From: Candidatus Obscuribacter sp.
GTDB taxonomy: Bacteria; Cyanobacteriota; Vampirovibrionia; Obscuribacterales; Obscuribacteraceae
Reading direction: 5' to 3'
DNA length: 64,000 bases
Assembly: GCA_016718315.1 (NCBI GenBank)
Contig: JADKDV010000005.1
Coordinates: 1-64,000 of the forward strand
Notes under the pieces: generated by a model
Seen by the model: the letters and a program-made list of their open reading frames with translations, nothing else
Told to the model about the DNA's origin: nothing
The model's database searches: none
Made by a program: the position numbers and the translations under genes
Part shown: one piece after another, positions 53,085 through 62,218 of the stretch
How positions within the stretch are numbered: the first letter of the stretch is position 1
Layout: each line of letters starts with the position of its first letter

Positions 53085-54404
53085 TCAGTGGTTATTGAGC
53101 AGTTCTCCTTGGAGCCTGGTCACTGCTGCTTCCAGTTGCACGTCCTTTGTCTCTCCGCGTGGCACTAACACAGAGATATCAGGTGTTATGCCAATCTCGT
53201 GCACTTCGTTGCCATTGGGCGTGAGATATTTAAAGGCAGTGATACTCATCAAGCCGCCCACGGGTCCTCTCTGGGTTTTGTAGCCGACTCCTTTGCCAAA
53301 GCTTGTGACACCAATAATAGTGCCACGAGTATTGTCCTTTAGTGCTCCGAGAGTGACTTCTGTTGCACTTGCTGATGAACCATTGACGAGGATGACCATG
53401 GGCAGGTGGCGCAATGTTTTTACAGTATTAGCATCGATTGGTTTTCTGTCGGCAGTCAACTCTTCGGCTTTTTCTGCGTAGATCGGTTTGATTGGTTTGC
53501 CCCGCAAAACTGACTGGGTGACGACTTTGCTATCGTCTAAAAACAGTGAGGAGAATTTAGTTGCCGCCGGTAATTCACCACCATGGTTGTTGCGTAGGTC
53601 AAGCACCAGACCGTTTATAGTGCCGCCTGTCTCAGTGGCAAGAGCTGTAAACTGTTCCACAAAGTCGGTGATAAATGACTCGCCGGCAAAAGATGGCATG
53701 CGGATATAGGCGATATTGTTTGCCAATAATTTGCCTTCTACCTTGGGTTTTCCAAAGGTCGTAAGTGCCAAGACTACTTCGTATTCGGTTTTGTCGCTTG
53801 CGGCGATAGCTTTGATTGTCAGCTTGTCACCAGGATTGCCTCGTAACAGGACATCTACTTGCGCGCGGCTGAGAGATTGAATGGCGACATTGTTGAGGCA
53901 GACAACTGTATCGCGCTCACGCAAATTGGTGTTGTAGGCGGCACTGCCGTAGTGGATCACGTCTAGTTGATAATGACCACTGCGGGGATAGAGCATAAGA
54001 CCGCCAGTGACCAGTCCTTGTTTTTCTAATAGAGCGTGGTCGCGCATGTCTTGCTGCGTAATAAACGTCGTCCATTTGTCGTTGGTGGCTTCAGCAAGAG
54101 ACTTAAAAGCTACTTCGATGTCGTTCATAGTGCCGAGTTTGTCGTCAAAAGCGTGCTCGAAAGATTGCCAATTTTGCAGTCTGGAGGGGTCGTAATAGTT
54201 GTCCTGGATAAACTCCCACATGCTGTGATACATCACCTTAAAGCCGTCTATGCCGGGTCTACCGGAGTAGACAGGGGCAGCACTCGCGGCGGGTGGCTGG
54301 GCTGTGCATGTGGTTGTGTCGCTATGGGCGGGGGTGACATAAATGCCAATCGCTAAAGTTATTGCCAGGGCTAAGTAAGAGAGTATTCGTGTCCTTTTGC
54401 GCAT
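53085..54404 (-). CDS. S41 C-terminal processing peptidase with PDZ domain
   Basis: A 439-residue exported protease. A signal peptide or anchor (residues 7-28, ending PAHS) is followed by a helical region, a PDZ domain (about 130-200, containing RERDTVVCLNNVAIQSLS) and the S41 core. VLDLRNNHGGELP is the family strand. The catalytic dyad is Ser346 in NGSSASATE and Lys371 in TSFGKGVGYK, spaced 25 residues as in E. coli Prc. It should cleave non-polar C-terminal ends of periplasmic proteins. The ATG at 54404 is chosen because the preceding open frame has no ribosome site. Confidence 0.9.
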   Translation of the reverse strand: MRKRTRILSYLALAITLAIGIYVTPAHSDTTTCTAQPPAASAAPVYSGRPGIDGFKVMYHSMWEFIQDNYYDPSRLQNWQSFEHAFDDKLGTMNDIEVAFKSLAEATNDKWTTFITQQDMRDHALLEKQGLVTGGLMLYPRSGHYQLDVIHYGSAAYNTNLRERDTVVCLNNVAIQSLSRAQVDVLLRGNPGDKLTIKAIAASDKTEYEVVLALTTFGKPKVEGKLLANNIAYIRMPSFAGESFITDFVEQFTALATETGGTINGLVLDLRNNHGGELPAATKFSSLFLDDSKVVTQSVLRGKPIKPIYAEKAEELTADRKPIDANTVKTLRHLPMVILVNGSSASATEVTLGALKDNTRGTIIGVTSFGKGVGYKTQRGPVGGLMSITAFKYLTPNGNEVHEIGITPDISVLVPRGETKDVQLEAAVTRLQGELLNNH

Positions 54405-54970
54405 TTTAGTTTCCGTTTGTAAGTTGATAGTTGCAAACTCGGCCAAGACCAAGTCGCGTCGATTGAGAGCTTATTGGCAGATCAGTACAACCAAAATGGA
54501 TTTGGATGTTTAATGCCTGTGATGTTTACGGGTTTGCTTTGATTGTGTTAGCTGGGTGAAAGTGAAAGGAAAAGTCCTGTATATCCTGCTCTATTAGCTA
54601 CTGCTCTAACAATCGTGGCTGCTCTTTTATGAGTAACTGTTATTGCGAAATCACTGTCAGGGGTAAAAGTGTCCCGCCCTACCGGTGCTAACTGTCTTAG
54701 ATTGGTCTCCAGGCGTCGTAGTGAGTCTGATTTGTTGCTGGCTGATACCAGGTGTCAAACGGCTGGATTGTTAGCAAGCATGAGTGTTTTGTTTGCTAAG
54801 AGACCGGTCTACTTATAGAAGGGAAATTTTTTTGATTGAGTTAGTTGTGTCCCGAGTCGACATCCTTGTCGACCTTAATAGAGACTGCGCAATTTGCTTT
54901 AGTGCCTCAGATTTAACTAAGGCACAGGCAGTTTTTTTCTGTGTCTAAATATGCGTACCTAACAGTGTTT
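54405..54970. other. Intergenic with operator-like palindrome and orphan terminator-like hairpin
   Basis: About 565 bases without a credible gene. AGACCGGTCT at 54801-54810 nearly repeats the palindrome at 20167. A GTCGACA hairpin lies at 54856-54873. At 54902-54938 gtgcct pairs with aggcac and is followed within seven bases by seven T, on the plus strand where no upstream gene exists. A small plus-strand RNA is possible. Confidence 0.4.
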
Positions 54971-55537
54971 CTATGCAAGGATTTTCATCTCAAACACAGT
55001 CGGATCCGAGTTGGATTTCTTACTGTCAACCCGATGGACTAAGTATTTCAGATTAGCTTCATTGAGGAATTTAACTACATAGTTTGCGGCGTCGGCCGTT
55101 GGTGCTAGCTTGTAATTGGTGTCGAAGATTTCGGGGGAAATAACTTCTTTATCTGTCAACTCCATTACTACATGCCAAAGACCGTCGCTATTGCTTGTAA
55201 CCAGAGTGGCAATTTGGTTGGTGATCTGTTTGGCTCTTTCAATTTCAGTTGGTAGATTTGCCTGGCGCTCTGCTTCGTTTTGAGCCTTTTCACGGGCTAG
55301 CTTTTGCGCTTCTCCCCGTTGTTTCTCGGTTTCCTTTAATGCCAGGTATTTTTTGATTGATTTTGCCAACTCACTTGATATTGGTTCTAGCGTGGTTTGA
55401 GCTTGATTGCATTGTAAATCAAACTGCTTTGCCATGGCACCTGTTAGGTATCTAGTCAAAATAGGTAGACCGATCAAAAGTCCTACAGCGATACCGGCCA
55501 TCATTGTTGCAAAATAAGAAAATGCTGTGTGTTCCAT
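54971..55537 (-). CDS. Membrane-anchored coiled-coil protein
   Basis: A 188-residue protein. One membrane segment at 7-33 is followed by a coiled coil (about 40-110, Gln/Lys/Glu-rich) and a small alpha/beta domain (DGLWHVVMELTDKEVISPEI, then a strand-rich end). GAGGC precedes the ATG. Its 5' leader contains a gcgctca/tgagcgc hairpin (55564-55580). No family known. Confidence 0.63.
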   Translation of the reverse strand: MEHTAFSYFATMMAGIAVGLLIGLPILTRYLTGAMAKQFDLQCNQAQTTLEPISSELAKSIKKYLALKETEKQRGEAQKLAREKAQNEAERQANLPTEIERAKQITNQIATLVTSNSDGLWHVVMELTDKEVISPEIFDTNYKLAPTADAANYVVKFLNEANLKYLVHRVDSKKSNSDPTVFEMKILA

Positions 55538-55639
55538 TTTAGTGCCTCAAAAAATAAATGCTTCAAGCGCTCATGGTGAGCGCCTGTGGCGTTGTTAAAA
55601 AAAATGTGTTGCTTGTTGTTTTTGACACAATGTTGCTAA

Positions 55640-55768
55640 CTACTCGCTTTTCCATTCTTGGTAGCGGGTAGCAGTTTTGAGTATGTACAAGGCTATATAA
55701 GTAATGACGCCAATTAAAGTGACTTGCCATAACAGCTTTGAGCCTTCTTTGTTTGTGTTGGTTTTCAT
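55640..55768 (-). CDS. Very small single-pass membrane protein
   Basis: A 42-residue protein, MKTNTNKEGSKLLWQVTLIG onward, with one membrane segment (13-33) and a charged end. CGGAG precedes the ATG at 55768. The leader carries the hairpin CACC-agggac-GGTG. Confidence 0.55.
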   Translation of the reverse strand: MKTNTNKEGSKLLWQVTLIGVITYIALYILKTATRYQEWKSE

Positions 55769-55830
55769 GATTTTTCTCCGGTTAAGAGTAATGGCACCGT
55801 CCCTGGTGTGATAGAGAGGTTTTGATTTGT

Positions 55831-56472
55831 TCACATACTGAGTATGTCTTCGTAGCGAGAAACAATTTTCTCACTAAGTTCTTTGTGCTTTTCATCGTTC
55901 GCTTGCAGGCGAGTAGTGCAGTCAATCAGTTTCAATGCCAGCGGTGCAGCTTCTCTGATGCATTCATCGGAGTCCGTGTCAGAGCGCTGTACCTGCGCCT
56001 GGTACATGCTTTGTAGTGCAGATGCCGTTTCCTGTACTTCGGTCATCAACAGCGGCCTTTCGTTTGCCGCGTCGAGCAATTGTGCAATTAGTTCTCCAAA
56101 CTTATCATTTGACCTTAGGATTTTGTTGATGCCTTGAGCAATTAACATGCCGCCATAGCATGCTATTTGCAAGATAATACTTAGCCGGAAAATTGCAATC
56201 CAAAACTTTAGCTCGTTTGTGTAAAACATAATCGATACTGAAGGCTGGCTCACCGACACGAAAAAGGCACAAAACAACCCAAGGAAGAATGAAACTATGT
56301 GGCGGTGGTCTTTATGGTTGTCGACACATACACCAGCAAAAGCTAGTGCGGAGAACGCTATGAGGTGTATTCCCAGATCATTCATCTTGAATAGATAGTA
56401 GTTCAAGACAAGTAATGCCAGTCCTATAAGTAAAAGGAGCAATCCCTGAGCTATTGATTTTTTTGCTTTCAT
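55831..56472 (-). CDS. Multi-pass membrane protein with cytosolic helical tail
   Basis: A 213-residue protein with four membrane segments in the first 115 residues, followed by a helical tail (LIAQLLDAANERPLLMTEVQ onward). AGAGG precedes the ATG at 56472; the longer frame upstream lacks a ribosome site. No family known. Confidence 0.63.
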   Translation of the reverse strand: MKAKKSIAQGLLLLLIGLALLVLNYYLFKMNDLGIHLIAFSALAFAGVCVDNHKDHRHIVSFFLGLFCAFFVSVSQPSVSIMFYTNELKFWIAIFRLSIILQIACYGGMLIAQGINKILRSNDKFGELIAQLLDAANERPLLMTEVQETASALQSMYQAQVQRSDTDSDECIREAAPLALKLIDCTTRLQANDEKHKELSEKIVSRYEDILSM

Positions 56473-56546
56473 TTTATTACCTCTATAATATTTGCCGCGG
56501 CCGCTCATTTGGAGCCGCTGTGCGATTAAAAAGTAGAGCGCAAATC

Positions 56547-57161
56547 TTAGTTGTCGACTTGCCAGTTGTAGGTGCGTTTTCCGTTGATCAAGCTCTGTAC
56601 ATCTTGCAAGCACAAAGGCAGCTCGTTGTTGTTGAGGTTGCGGATTTGGTCAAGCGTTTTAAACAGACTGTTGATCAAGTCATTGTCGTCCCAGCCAAGG
56701 CGAGCGCCAGTTTTTAACTTGCTTGCAAAGTGAGTGGCTGCAAACTTCATTTCCATTATGAGTCGTTCGAAGTCACCTTCACTAATAGCTAGATCTGCTT
56801 CATTGATGTCTGCTATTTGCAGTTCTTCTGACGCAACGCCTTGCTCTATAACGTTCAAAGCCTTCGTTCTATTGTGCTGGTCTTCTCTCAATTGCCTCAG
56901 AGCAAACATGGACGCTGTGACGTATTTGATTTGATGGGTGAGTTTCTTTTGCCTGTCAAAAGCGACCACTTCGGCCATCGTTGCATTCTCATGACCAAAC
57001 ATCCTCATCGAGCTATCCTTGCGACTTTTCTCATTGCCATATACGATGACTTCAGCGGGAGTTGCATTCTCGTGACCAAACATCTCTAGCGATGTTCGTT
57101 TGCGGTATGCTTCTGCCAGTTCGTGAATGTTTGGTGGCATAGTTGGTGGTTCTGTATTCAT
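56547..57161 (-). CDS. Unknown helical protein with duplicated MFGHENAT motif
   Basis: A 204-residue soluble protein. The sequence MFGHENAT-x-AEV occurs twice, near residues 27 and 52, each preceded by a charged helix. The remainder is helical and acidic. GAGGC precedes the ATG at 57161. The repeat suggests a short binding motif used twice; function unknown. Confidence 0.62.
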   Translation of the reverse strand: MNTEPPTMPPNIHELAEAYRKRTSLEMFGHENATPAEVIVYGNEKSRKDSSMRMFGHENATMAEVVAFDRQKKLTHQIKYVTASMFALRQLREDQHNRTKALNVIEQGVASEELQIADINEADLAISEGDFERLIMEMKFAATHFASKLKTGARLGWDDNDLINSLFKTLDQIRNLNNNELPLCLQDVQSLINGKRTYNWQVDN

Positions 57162-57326
57162 AAATATTGCCTCAGTAATAGGAGTCGGAAGCACTCATCT
57201 AGAGGGCTTTCTCCATTGGTTAACTGATTGTGCCGTCCCTGGCACTTTCAGTTGAGAGTATCGAGCCATCACTTCCAGTGATGCATTATTTGTGGTCGAC
57301 CTCTGGCAGTCGTCTTGTCTGGAATG

Positions 57327-58202
57327 CTAGAGGTACTGTCGCAAGATTTTGCCAGATTCACCCGACCTCAATTTCTTGAGGGCTGCGACTTCTATCTGGC
57401 GAACACGCTCACGAGTGAGTCCGTACTTTTGGCTGATCGACTCCAACGTCTCTGGTTCGGCTTCACCGAGACCAAAACGTAAGGAGAGGATGTCAGCTTC
57501 TCTATCAGTCAACTTGGCAAAAGCACCATACAGATTGGCTGTAAATTCGCGTTCAAGCGCTGCTGCATAGGGACTAGCAAATAGGTTATCCTCTATGTTT
57601 TCGCCAAGCTCTTGCTCTTGGTCGCCTGCGTCACTGGTGGCACCAGAGAGCGGCGCCGATAGGGACAATGGGTACTCTGACTCCTTTAACAGCTGGTTGA
57701 CCACTTTGATGCTGACGTTCAAATACGCAGCTACTTCAGCAATATTGGGGTCTGGTCCATACTGTTTGAGAGTATTGATGGCTTTGTGCAGGTCGTGAAT
57801 TTTAGTCACTCTGTGCACTGGCAGCCTTATCAAACGACCATTGTTTTTTGAGTAACGCGTGATGCTCATCCGAATCCACCAACTGGCATAAGTTGATAAA
57901 CGTAGTCCTCGTTTTGGATCGAACTTAGCAATCGCTTTCATCAAGCCGCAATTGCCTTCTTGTACCAGGTCGTCCAACTCAAGATCCTGCCGGACATACT
58001 TCCATGCCATCGACACTACAAGACGCAAGTTGGCGACAATCAAAGCTTCTTCAGCCCTCTTGCCGTCCCAACCACCTTTCTTGGAACGTATCGCCAGATC
58101 CATTTCTTCCTCTGCTTTGAGCAAAGGTATTTTTTTCGCCTGCGACATGTACAGCTTAAAGGCTGTCTGCGCAGGTAAATCTAGATCATCTATTTCGCTC
58201 AT
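57327..58202 (-). CDS. RNA polymerase sigma-70 factor (group 1/2 type)
   Basis: A 291-residue sigma factor. Region 1.2 is FKLYMSQAKKIPLLKAEEEM, region 2 includes ANLRLVVSMAWKYVRQ, LDDLVQEGNCGLMKAIAKFD and TYASWWIRMSITRY, region 3 is short, and region 4 carries LTDREADILSLRFGLGE and the helix-turn-helix GLTRERVRQIEVAALKKLRS. It lacks the long region 1.1 of the primary sigma, so it is probably an alternative group 2 factor. It may control the surrounding accessory genes, but no evidence shows this. AAGGA precedes the ATG at 58202; a longer frame upstream lacks support. Confidence 0.92.
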   Translation of the reverse strand: MSEIDDLDLPAQTAFKLYMSQAKKIPLLKAEEEMDLAIRSKKGGWDGKRAEEALIVANLRLVVSMAWKYVRQDLELDDLVQEGNCGLMKAIAKFDPKRGLRLSTYASWWIRMSITRYSKNNGRLIRLPVHRVTKIHDLHKAINTLKQYGPDPNIAEVAAYLNVSIKVVNQLLKESEYPLSLSAPLSGATSDAGDQEQELGENIEDNLFASPYAAALEREFTANLYGAFAKLTDREADILSLRFGLGEAEPETLESISQKYGLTRERVRQIEVAALKKLRSGESGKILRQYL

Positions 58203-58275
58203 AAAGTCCTTGATAGGTTGTGTTAGAAATGCCTCGAGTGTATGAAGTGCATAAACACGAGGCTTAAAGTGCTGG

Positions 58276-58824
58276 TTATTGCCAGATGCCTGCGCTAACG
58301 CCACCAGGCCAGCCCAGAGATATCGGGGATGAAACAAAGCGAATACCGACGCTGTGGCTGCCAATCATTGCTGGAAAACCGTTCTTCCACTCTGCGGCTG
58401 GCACGCCAGCTACTGAGATTGGCTGAATATTGGCGCCTTCTTCGGACCAAGTATCAGCAACCACGTACACCACGATGTCTTCGTCACCGGGCATGCCTCG
58501 ACTAGTTTCCGTATGGAAACGAATTCGCTTGTAACCTGGTTTGCTTGAGCAAAGCGTTGCGATAGCCACCAGGGCGGTGTGCAAGCCCGGATTGCTTGTG
58601 GCAAAGTTTGCTCGGTCACGCTCTTCGCGTAGACTTGCGGTTATTTCGGCCGCCTTTATCGAGCCCCAGATCCATGCGGCAAAGCATGCGCACATGAGAG
58701 CCACTATGAAGCAGAAGGCGCCAATGCCTGGAAAAGCTAAGCCTAGCAAAGTAAAGATAGCTGCCACTATCAGTGAAGGTGCGAGCAAAAACACGCCGAA
58801 GCCTGCCATTTGTGAACCTGTCAT
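58276..58824 (-). CDS. Membrane-anchored unknown protein
   Basis: A 182-residue protein. Two membrane segments (about 8-28 and 31-54) are followed by a helix and a beta-rich soluble domain (DEDIVVYVVADTWSEEGANI, then GIRFVSSPISLGWPGG). CGGAG precedes the ATG. No family known. Confidence 0.62.
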   Translation of the reverse strand: MTGSQMAGFGVFLLAPSLIVAAIFTLLGLAFPGIGAFCFIVALMCACFAAWIWGSIKAAEITASLREERDRANFATSNPGLHTALVAIATLCSSKPGYKRIRFHTETSRGMPGDEDIVVYVVADTWSEEGANIQPISVAGVPAAEWKNGFPAMIGSHSVGIRFVSSPISLGWPGGVSAGIWQ

Positions 58825-58976
58825 AAATTTCTCCGAATTGAATGTTGAATGTTAATCAATCCTTGATGGTATGAGTCCTGTCTGTGCGGTAGGATGTGTT
58901 GATTTTGCCTAGCCTTTTAGAGTCGCACCACAAAGTCCGCAAGTTTCTAAAGCGAGTTGCGCAGAACCCACTCCCT

Positions 58977-59240
58977 TCACAGCTGACAGCTCAAGCTGGC
59001 TGGGAGGCTCGCGCTAAAGCCAAATTGCTTGGCTAAAATCATGATGCGTCTTGTGACGTGTTTGTCTTGCAGCGAGATGTAGCCGCTCTTGGAGCGCTTG
59101 AACCAGGCAATGGCTACACCACCGCGAGGGTTGAGTGCCTTCACCGCTTCTTTAAAAGCAGCATATTTGCCTTGTGCCATGATGTCGGCTGTGATTTTGC
59201 TTCTAAAGTTGATTTGTTTAAATTGACCTATCTGGTTCAT
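58977..59240 (-). CDS. Small basic protein
   Basis: An 87-residue basic protein starting MNQIGQFKQINFRSKITADI, with NPRGGVAIAWFKRSKSGYIS in the middle. It may be a small nucleic-acid-binding fold, but nothing proves this. GGAAA precedes the ATG at 59240. Confidence 0.55.
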   Translation of the reverse strand: MNQIGQFKQINFRSKITADIMAQGKYAAFKEAVKALNPRGGVAIAWFKRSKSGYISLQDKHVTRRIMILAKQFGFSASLPASLSCQL

Positions 59241-59326
59241 AGTAGTTTCCAAAGTTAGAGGACTTGGGCATCTCGGTGAGTGCTTTTGTCCATGATAGAT
59301 AGTGAGTCATCACAACTTTGTGATGG

Positions 59327-59524
59327 CTATTTTTGGCAACAAGATGACGGCTTTTGTTGTTTAGATAAAATGTCCTGGTAGAGCGCTCTGGCACAATTGC
59401 CGCATTTACCACACTGTTGTGCGATGTGCAGGTCTTTGCAGAGTGTTTTCCAGTTGGTGTTGCCTTTTGCCACTGCATCGCGGATAGCTGAATCAGTGAC
59501 AGGTGTACAAATACAGACGTACAT
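59327..59524 (-). CDS. BFD-type [2Fe-2S] ferredoxin
   Basis: A 65-residue protein with the bacterioferritin-associated ferredoxin fold. Cluster cysteines are Cys4 and Cys6 in MYVCICTPVT and Cys38 and Cys41 in QQCGKCGNCA. The helix VTDSAIRDAVAKG between them is typical. Such proteins release iron from bacterioferritin or act as electron carriers; no ferritin gene is seen here. GGGAGG precedes the ATG at 59524. The tail adds a second Cys pair (SSCCQK). Confidence 0.88.
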   Translation of the reverse strand: MYVCICTPVTDSAIRDAVAKGNTNWKTLCKDLHIAQQCGKCGNCARALYQDILSKQQKPSSCCQK

Positions 59525-59603
59525 AACCACCTCCCATGCAGTGGCGGGTTCAAAGGCTGGAGGCAGAAGCCACCAGGGTTGGTGTTTATATTGCTCTTGC
59601 AGA

Positions 59604-60032
59604 TCAGGCTGCGACTGCTGTTTCTACTTCTTTGACGTTGACTGTGATTCCTCTTGCCGCAAATTCACCTTGTAAATTCATCACCTCGCTCAAAGGAGCG
59701 TAGAGCGAATGGCTTCTGGCGACGAAAGCATTGTTTTGAAACCATGTGTCAAAGATTCTGATGAAGAACGGATGCTCAGCTTCTTTGGCGCGGTCATAGC
59801 CAAAAGTGAAGTAGTAGGTTTTGCCATCGCTGTTGATAAGCATGCAGTCGGCATGATAGTTGCTGACGAATTTACCATCGCGTCTTACTTCTAACAAAGC
59901 CGAGACTGCTTCAAGATGTGCTCCTTGGGCTGCAAAAAGGGTGGACAGAGTTTTGATGAGTGTTGCTTTTTGGTCTGCGAGTTCGTTGTTGATGTTGCCG
60001 CCGTTGTTTACTTTTGCGTTTGCAGTTTTCAT
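59604..60032 (-). CDS. Unknown small soluble protein
   Basis: A 142-residue protein starting MKTANAKVNNGGNINNELAD. A helix (about 15-45) is followed by an alpha/beta part with DGKTYYFTFGYDRAKEAEHP and FIRIFDTWFQNNAFVARSHS. No family known. TTGGAG precedes the ATG at 60032; the longer frame upstream is not supported. Confidence 0.62.
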   Translation of the reverse strand: MKTANAKVNNGGNINNELADQKATLIKTLSTLFAAQGAHLEAVSALLEVRRDGKFVSNYHADCMLINSDGKTYYFTFGYDRAKEAEHPFFIRIFDTWFQNNAFVARSHSLYAPLSEVMNLQGEFAARGITVNVKEVETAVAA

Positions 60033-60812
60033 TGTTTTCTCCAATAGATAAATAGTGAATGTCTTAGTTACTAAACTGGTAAAGACCAGCATTGCTCCCC
60101 ATTTGTTTGGCTCAAGTACCCAATACAAAAGCGAGTCGTCTCCAATACAACAAAGTTGCATGGAAGAAAACTCGATAGCCTTATTGGCGGGTTTTTGTAG
60201 TTGATAAAGTCCTTGGATGCGCGAAATAAAAAGTGAGTCTATTACTGGTAACAGAGATGATCTAAAGGTGGCAAGATATTGTGCCTGACAGTCCCAGTCT
60301 CGGACAAAAGGCTCCAGCGAGTGCCACAAGCCTTTAGCGGTGGGGCTTTTGGGTTAGTCCGAAAGTTTTTTTGTTGATTTGTGAGCGATAGGACGTGGTA
60401 GTCCTACGTAGCAAACTCTATTAGCGCGGACTCATCTGGGTGTGGGTGCCCGAAAGGTGCTATTGGTGGGGCGTAAGGCGATTTTATGCCAAATAAGCTC
60501 AGAGCGTCTCACAAACTGCGTGCCAAAGCGCTACGCTTGCGCTAAGAGTCGCTATTGGTAAGGGCTGTGATTGCTTTGGCTGTTTTTGAGAGTTGTTTTA
60601 GCGCTAAAGCTACCAATATAACACTAGAAGCGGTAGTAGGAGGTTGGGCTAAAAATATCTGTCGGAAAGTGTCTCTAGGTCTTGTTAAGCGTAAAAAGGC
60701 AGAGCGATATTGTTGCCAGTATCGCTCTGCTAAAAGGGTCAGTTAGGCTTTGCTGTTCTAATTGATGCTCACAGGCGGAGTCGAGCGTAGTTAACGCTCG
60801 ACTCCGATGGCG
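60033..60812. other. Intergenic rich in GCGCTAA words and hairpins
   Basis: About 780 bases with no convincing gene. GCGCTAA or its reverse occurs at 60421, 60539 and, as the palindrome TTTAGCGCTAAA, at 60597-60608. The 3' end holds a terminator (listed) and a 13-base perfect hairpin at 60776-60806 just after the next minus-strand stop. Confidence 0.5.
60692..60730 (-). terminator. Terminator of the 60813-62956 operon
   Basis: On the minus strand gcagagcgata pairs perfectly with tatcgctctgc around ten bases and is followed by ctttttac. Confidence 0.85.
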
Positions 60813-61385
60813 CTACTTCCAGTAGTTCTCGTCCTGCGGATAGTCGTGACCGGCTTCGACGGCGGCGGTAAAGGCCAGCTCCAGAGCCAGATCGCAGATC
60901 GCTTTGATCTGCAGCTTGAAGGTCTGGTGTTGTTCCATCTCGGCGCTGTGACAGGCGAGGCCGGCGCGTGCCTTGAGGTGGGGGGTGTCCGCCGGCACTT
61001 CGGGCATTTCGGTCGGGTTCTCGTCCTTGTTCAGGTTGTCCGCCAGATTGGCGTCGAGCCTGGCGTCGGCGTCTTGCTGGATGTGGCGATAGACCTCTTC
61101 GCTGCGATCGATGGCACTGTGAGCCAGCGCTTGCAGTGCCTTGAGGCGGTCGAGGACATCGGCCGGGGTCAGATCCTTGGCGTCTTCAGTGGTCTTGCGA
61201 GCACTGGCGGCCAGGTCCTTGACGCTCTGGACCGTGAGGTAGATCTCGGGGTTGCGACCGAGATCGATGCCTTCGCGGTGCTCAGTGCCGAGGTAATAAA
61301 TCGCTTGGGCCTGGGCTTCCAGGGCAAGCAGCTGTGAGCGCAGGACGCTCTTGCGGATTTGTTGCAGGTCGATTTTGATACTCAT
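60813..61385 (-). CDS. Unknown helical protein
   Basis: A 190-residue, almost entirely helical, acidic protein (DLQQIRKSVLRSQLLALEAQ onward; ending AVEAGHDYPQDENYWK). No motif recognised. AGAGG precedes the ATG. It is the last gene of a three-gene minus-strand run with the twin M17-N-like genes and shares their G/C-ending codons. Confidence 0.65.
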   Translation of the reverse strand: MSIKIDLQQIRKSVLRSQLLALEAQAQAIYYLGTEHREGIDLGRNPEIYLTVQSVKDLAASARKTTEDAKDLTPADVLDRLKALQALAHSAIDRSEEVYRHIQQDADARLDANLADNLNKDENPTEMPEVPADTPHLKARAGLACHSAEMEQHQTFKLQIKAICDLALELAFTAAVEAGHDYPQDENYWK

Positions 61386-61472
61386 TGTCTTTGCCTCTCA
61401 GGTTTGATTGGAGCGACTCTTGGGGCTTGCCGAGAGAGTCGCTCAACTGTTGCTGTAGAAATAGGCTGTTGG

Positions 61473-62171
61473 TTAGCCCAGCTGCGGAATGTGGCAACGG
61501 GCGCAAAGACTGCGTTCCACCGCCAGACCAATCTGCAGATGGGATTTGGCTTGAGGCGCACACAGCAAACGCAGCTCTTTGAGTGCTCCTGTGGTGCCAA
61601 GCCTTGCTCGTTCTGCCATGAGGCAGTACAAGATCGCCCCCGTACCGCGCAGACTGAGCTGACCGCTTGAGCTGCGATAGGGGAAAATCGGAATCACCAT
61701 CGATTCGGCCTGATAGCTCACAGCCAGATCGATGGCGTAGTTGAAGAAGGCGCAAATGCGCTTTTTGCAGATGGCCTCGGCATCACCAAGACCAACCACA
61801 GCAATGTGCCGTGTCGGGGCTCCTGGGCGGTCCTCCTGCGGTGCCAGCGCAATAGTCAGATGTTCGCCAGCCTGACCCTTAAACTGCGCTTTGGCCAGAG
61901 CCTGACTGATTGCTCCGCCGTGATGAGCGTCAAATTTTGCCGGGCCGGGTCCAAGACCTGAGCCGGAGACCATGGTCAGGACAAGCAGGTCAGCCTGGTC
62001 GTATTCGACGCCATGCTCGTGTTTGGGGCTGATGCCTGGGATCACCTTGATGGCAGGCATGCTCACCTGATTGGCTGGCGCCGCAAGGTGGCAACCGTTG
62101 CAGCCCTGACAATCGCCCGCGGCTCTGGATGAGCTGTTTGGGGAAGTTACTTTAGGCTTAGAGACAGTCAT
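61473..62171 (-). CDS. Stand-alone M17 N-terminal-like domain with terminal Cys motifs, copy 1
   Basis: A 232-residue protein. The N-terminus has CQGCNGCH near 21-28 and the C-terminus SLCARCHIPQ. Between them, about 60-215, lies an alpha/beta domain resembling the macro-like N-terminal domain of leucyl aminopeptidases: DLLVLTMVSGSGLGPGPAKF, then RHIAVVGLGDAEAICKKRIC and ESMVIPIFPYRSS. The M17 catalytic domain is absent. The gene at 62219 is a paralogue with the same layout. AAAGGAG precedes the ATG. Cys pairs at both ends may form one metal site. Function unknown. Confidence 0.6.
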   Translation of the reverse strand: MTVSKPKVTSPNSSSRAAGDCQGCNGCHLAAPANQVSMPAIKVIPGISPKHEHGVEYDQADLLVLTMVSGSGLGPGPAKFDAHHGGAISQALAKAQFKGQAGEHLTIALAPQEDRPGAPTRHIAVVGLGDAEAICKKRICAFFNYAIDLAVSYQAESMVIPIFPYRSSSGQLSLRGTGAILYCLMAERARLGTTGALKELRLLCAPQAKSHLQIGLAVERSLCARCHIPQLG

Positions 62172-62218
62172 TTTATGACTCCTTTGCTAGCTGTTTTATG
62201 CTGTTGAAAAAATCGCTA

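Noticed and set aside
60555..60746. 63-codon plus-strand frame
   Set aside because: Overlaps a terminator hairpin of the minus-strand operon and has no ribosome site.
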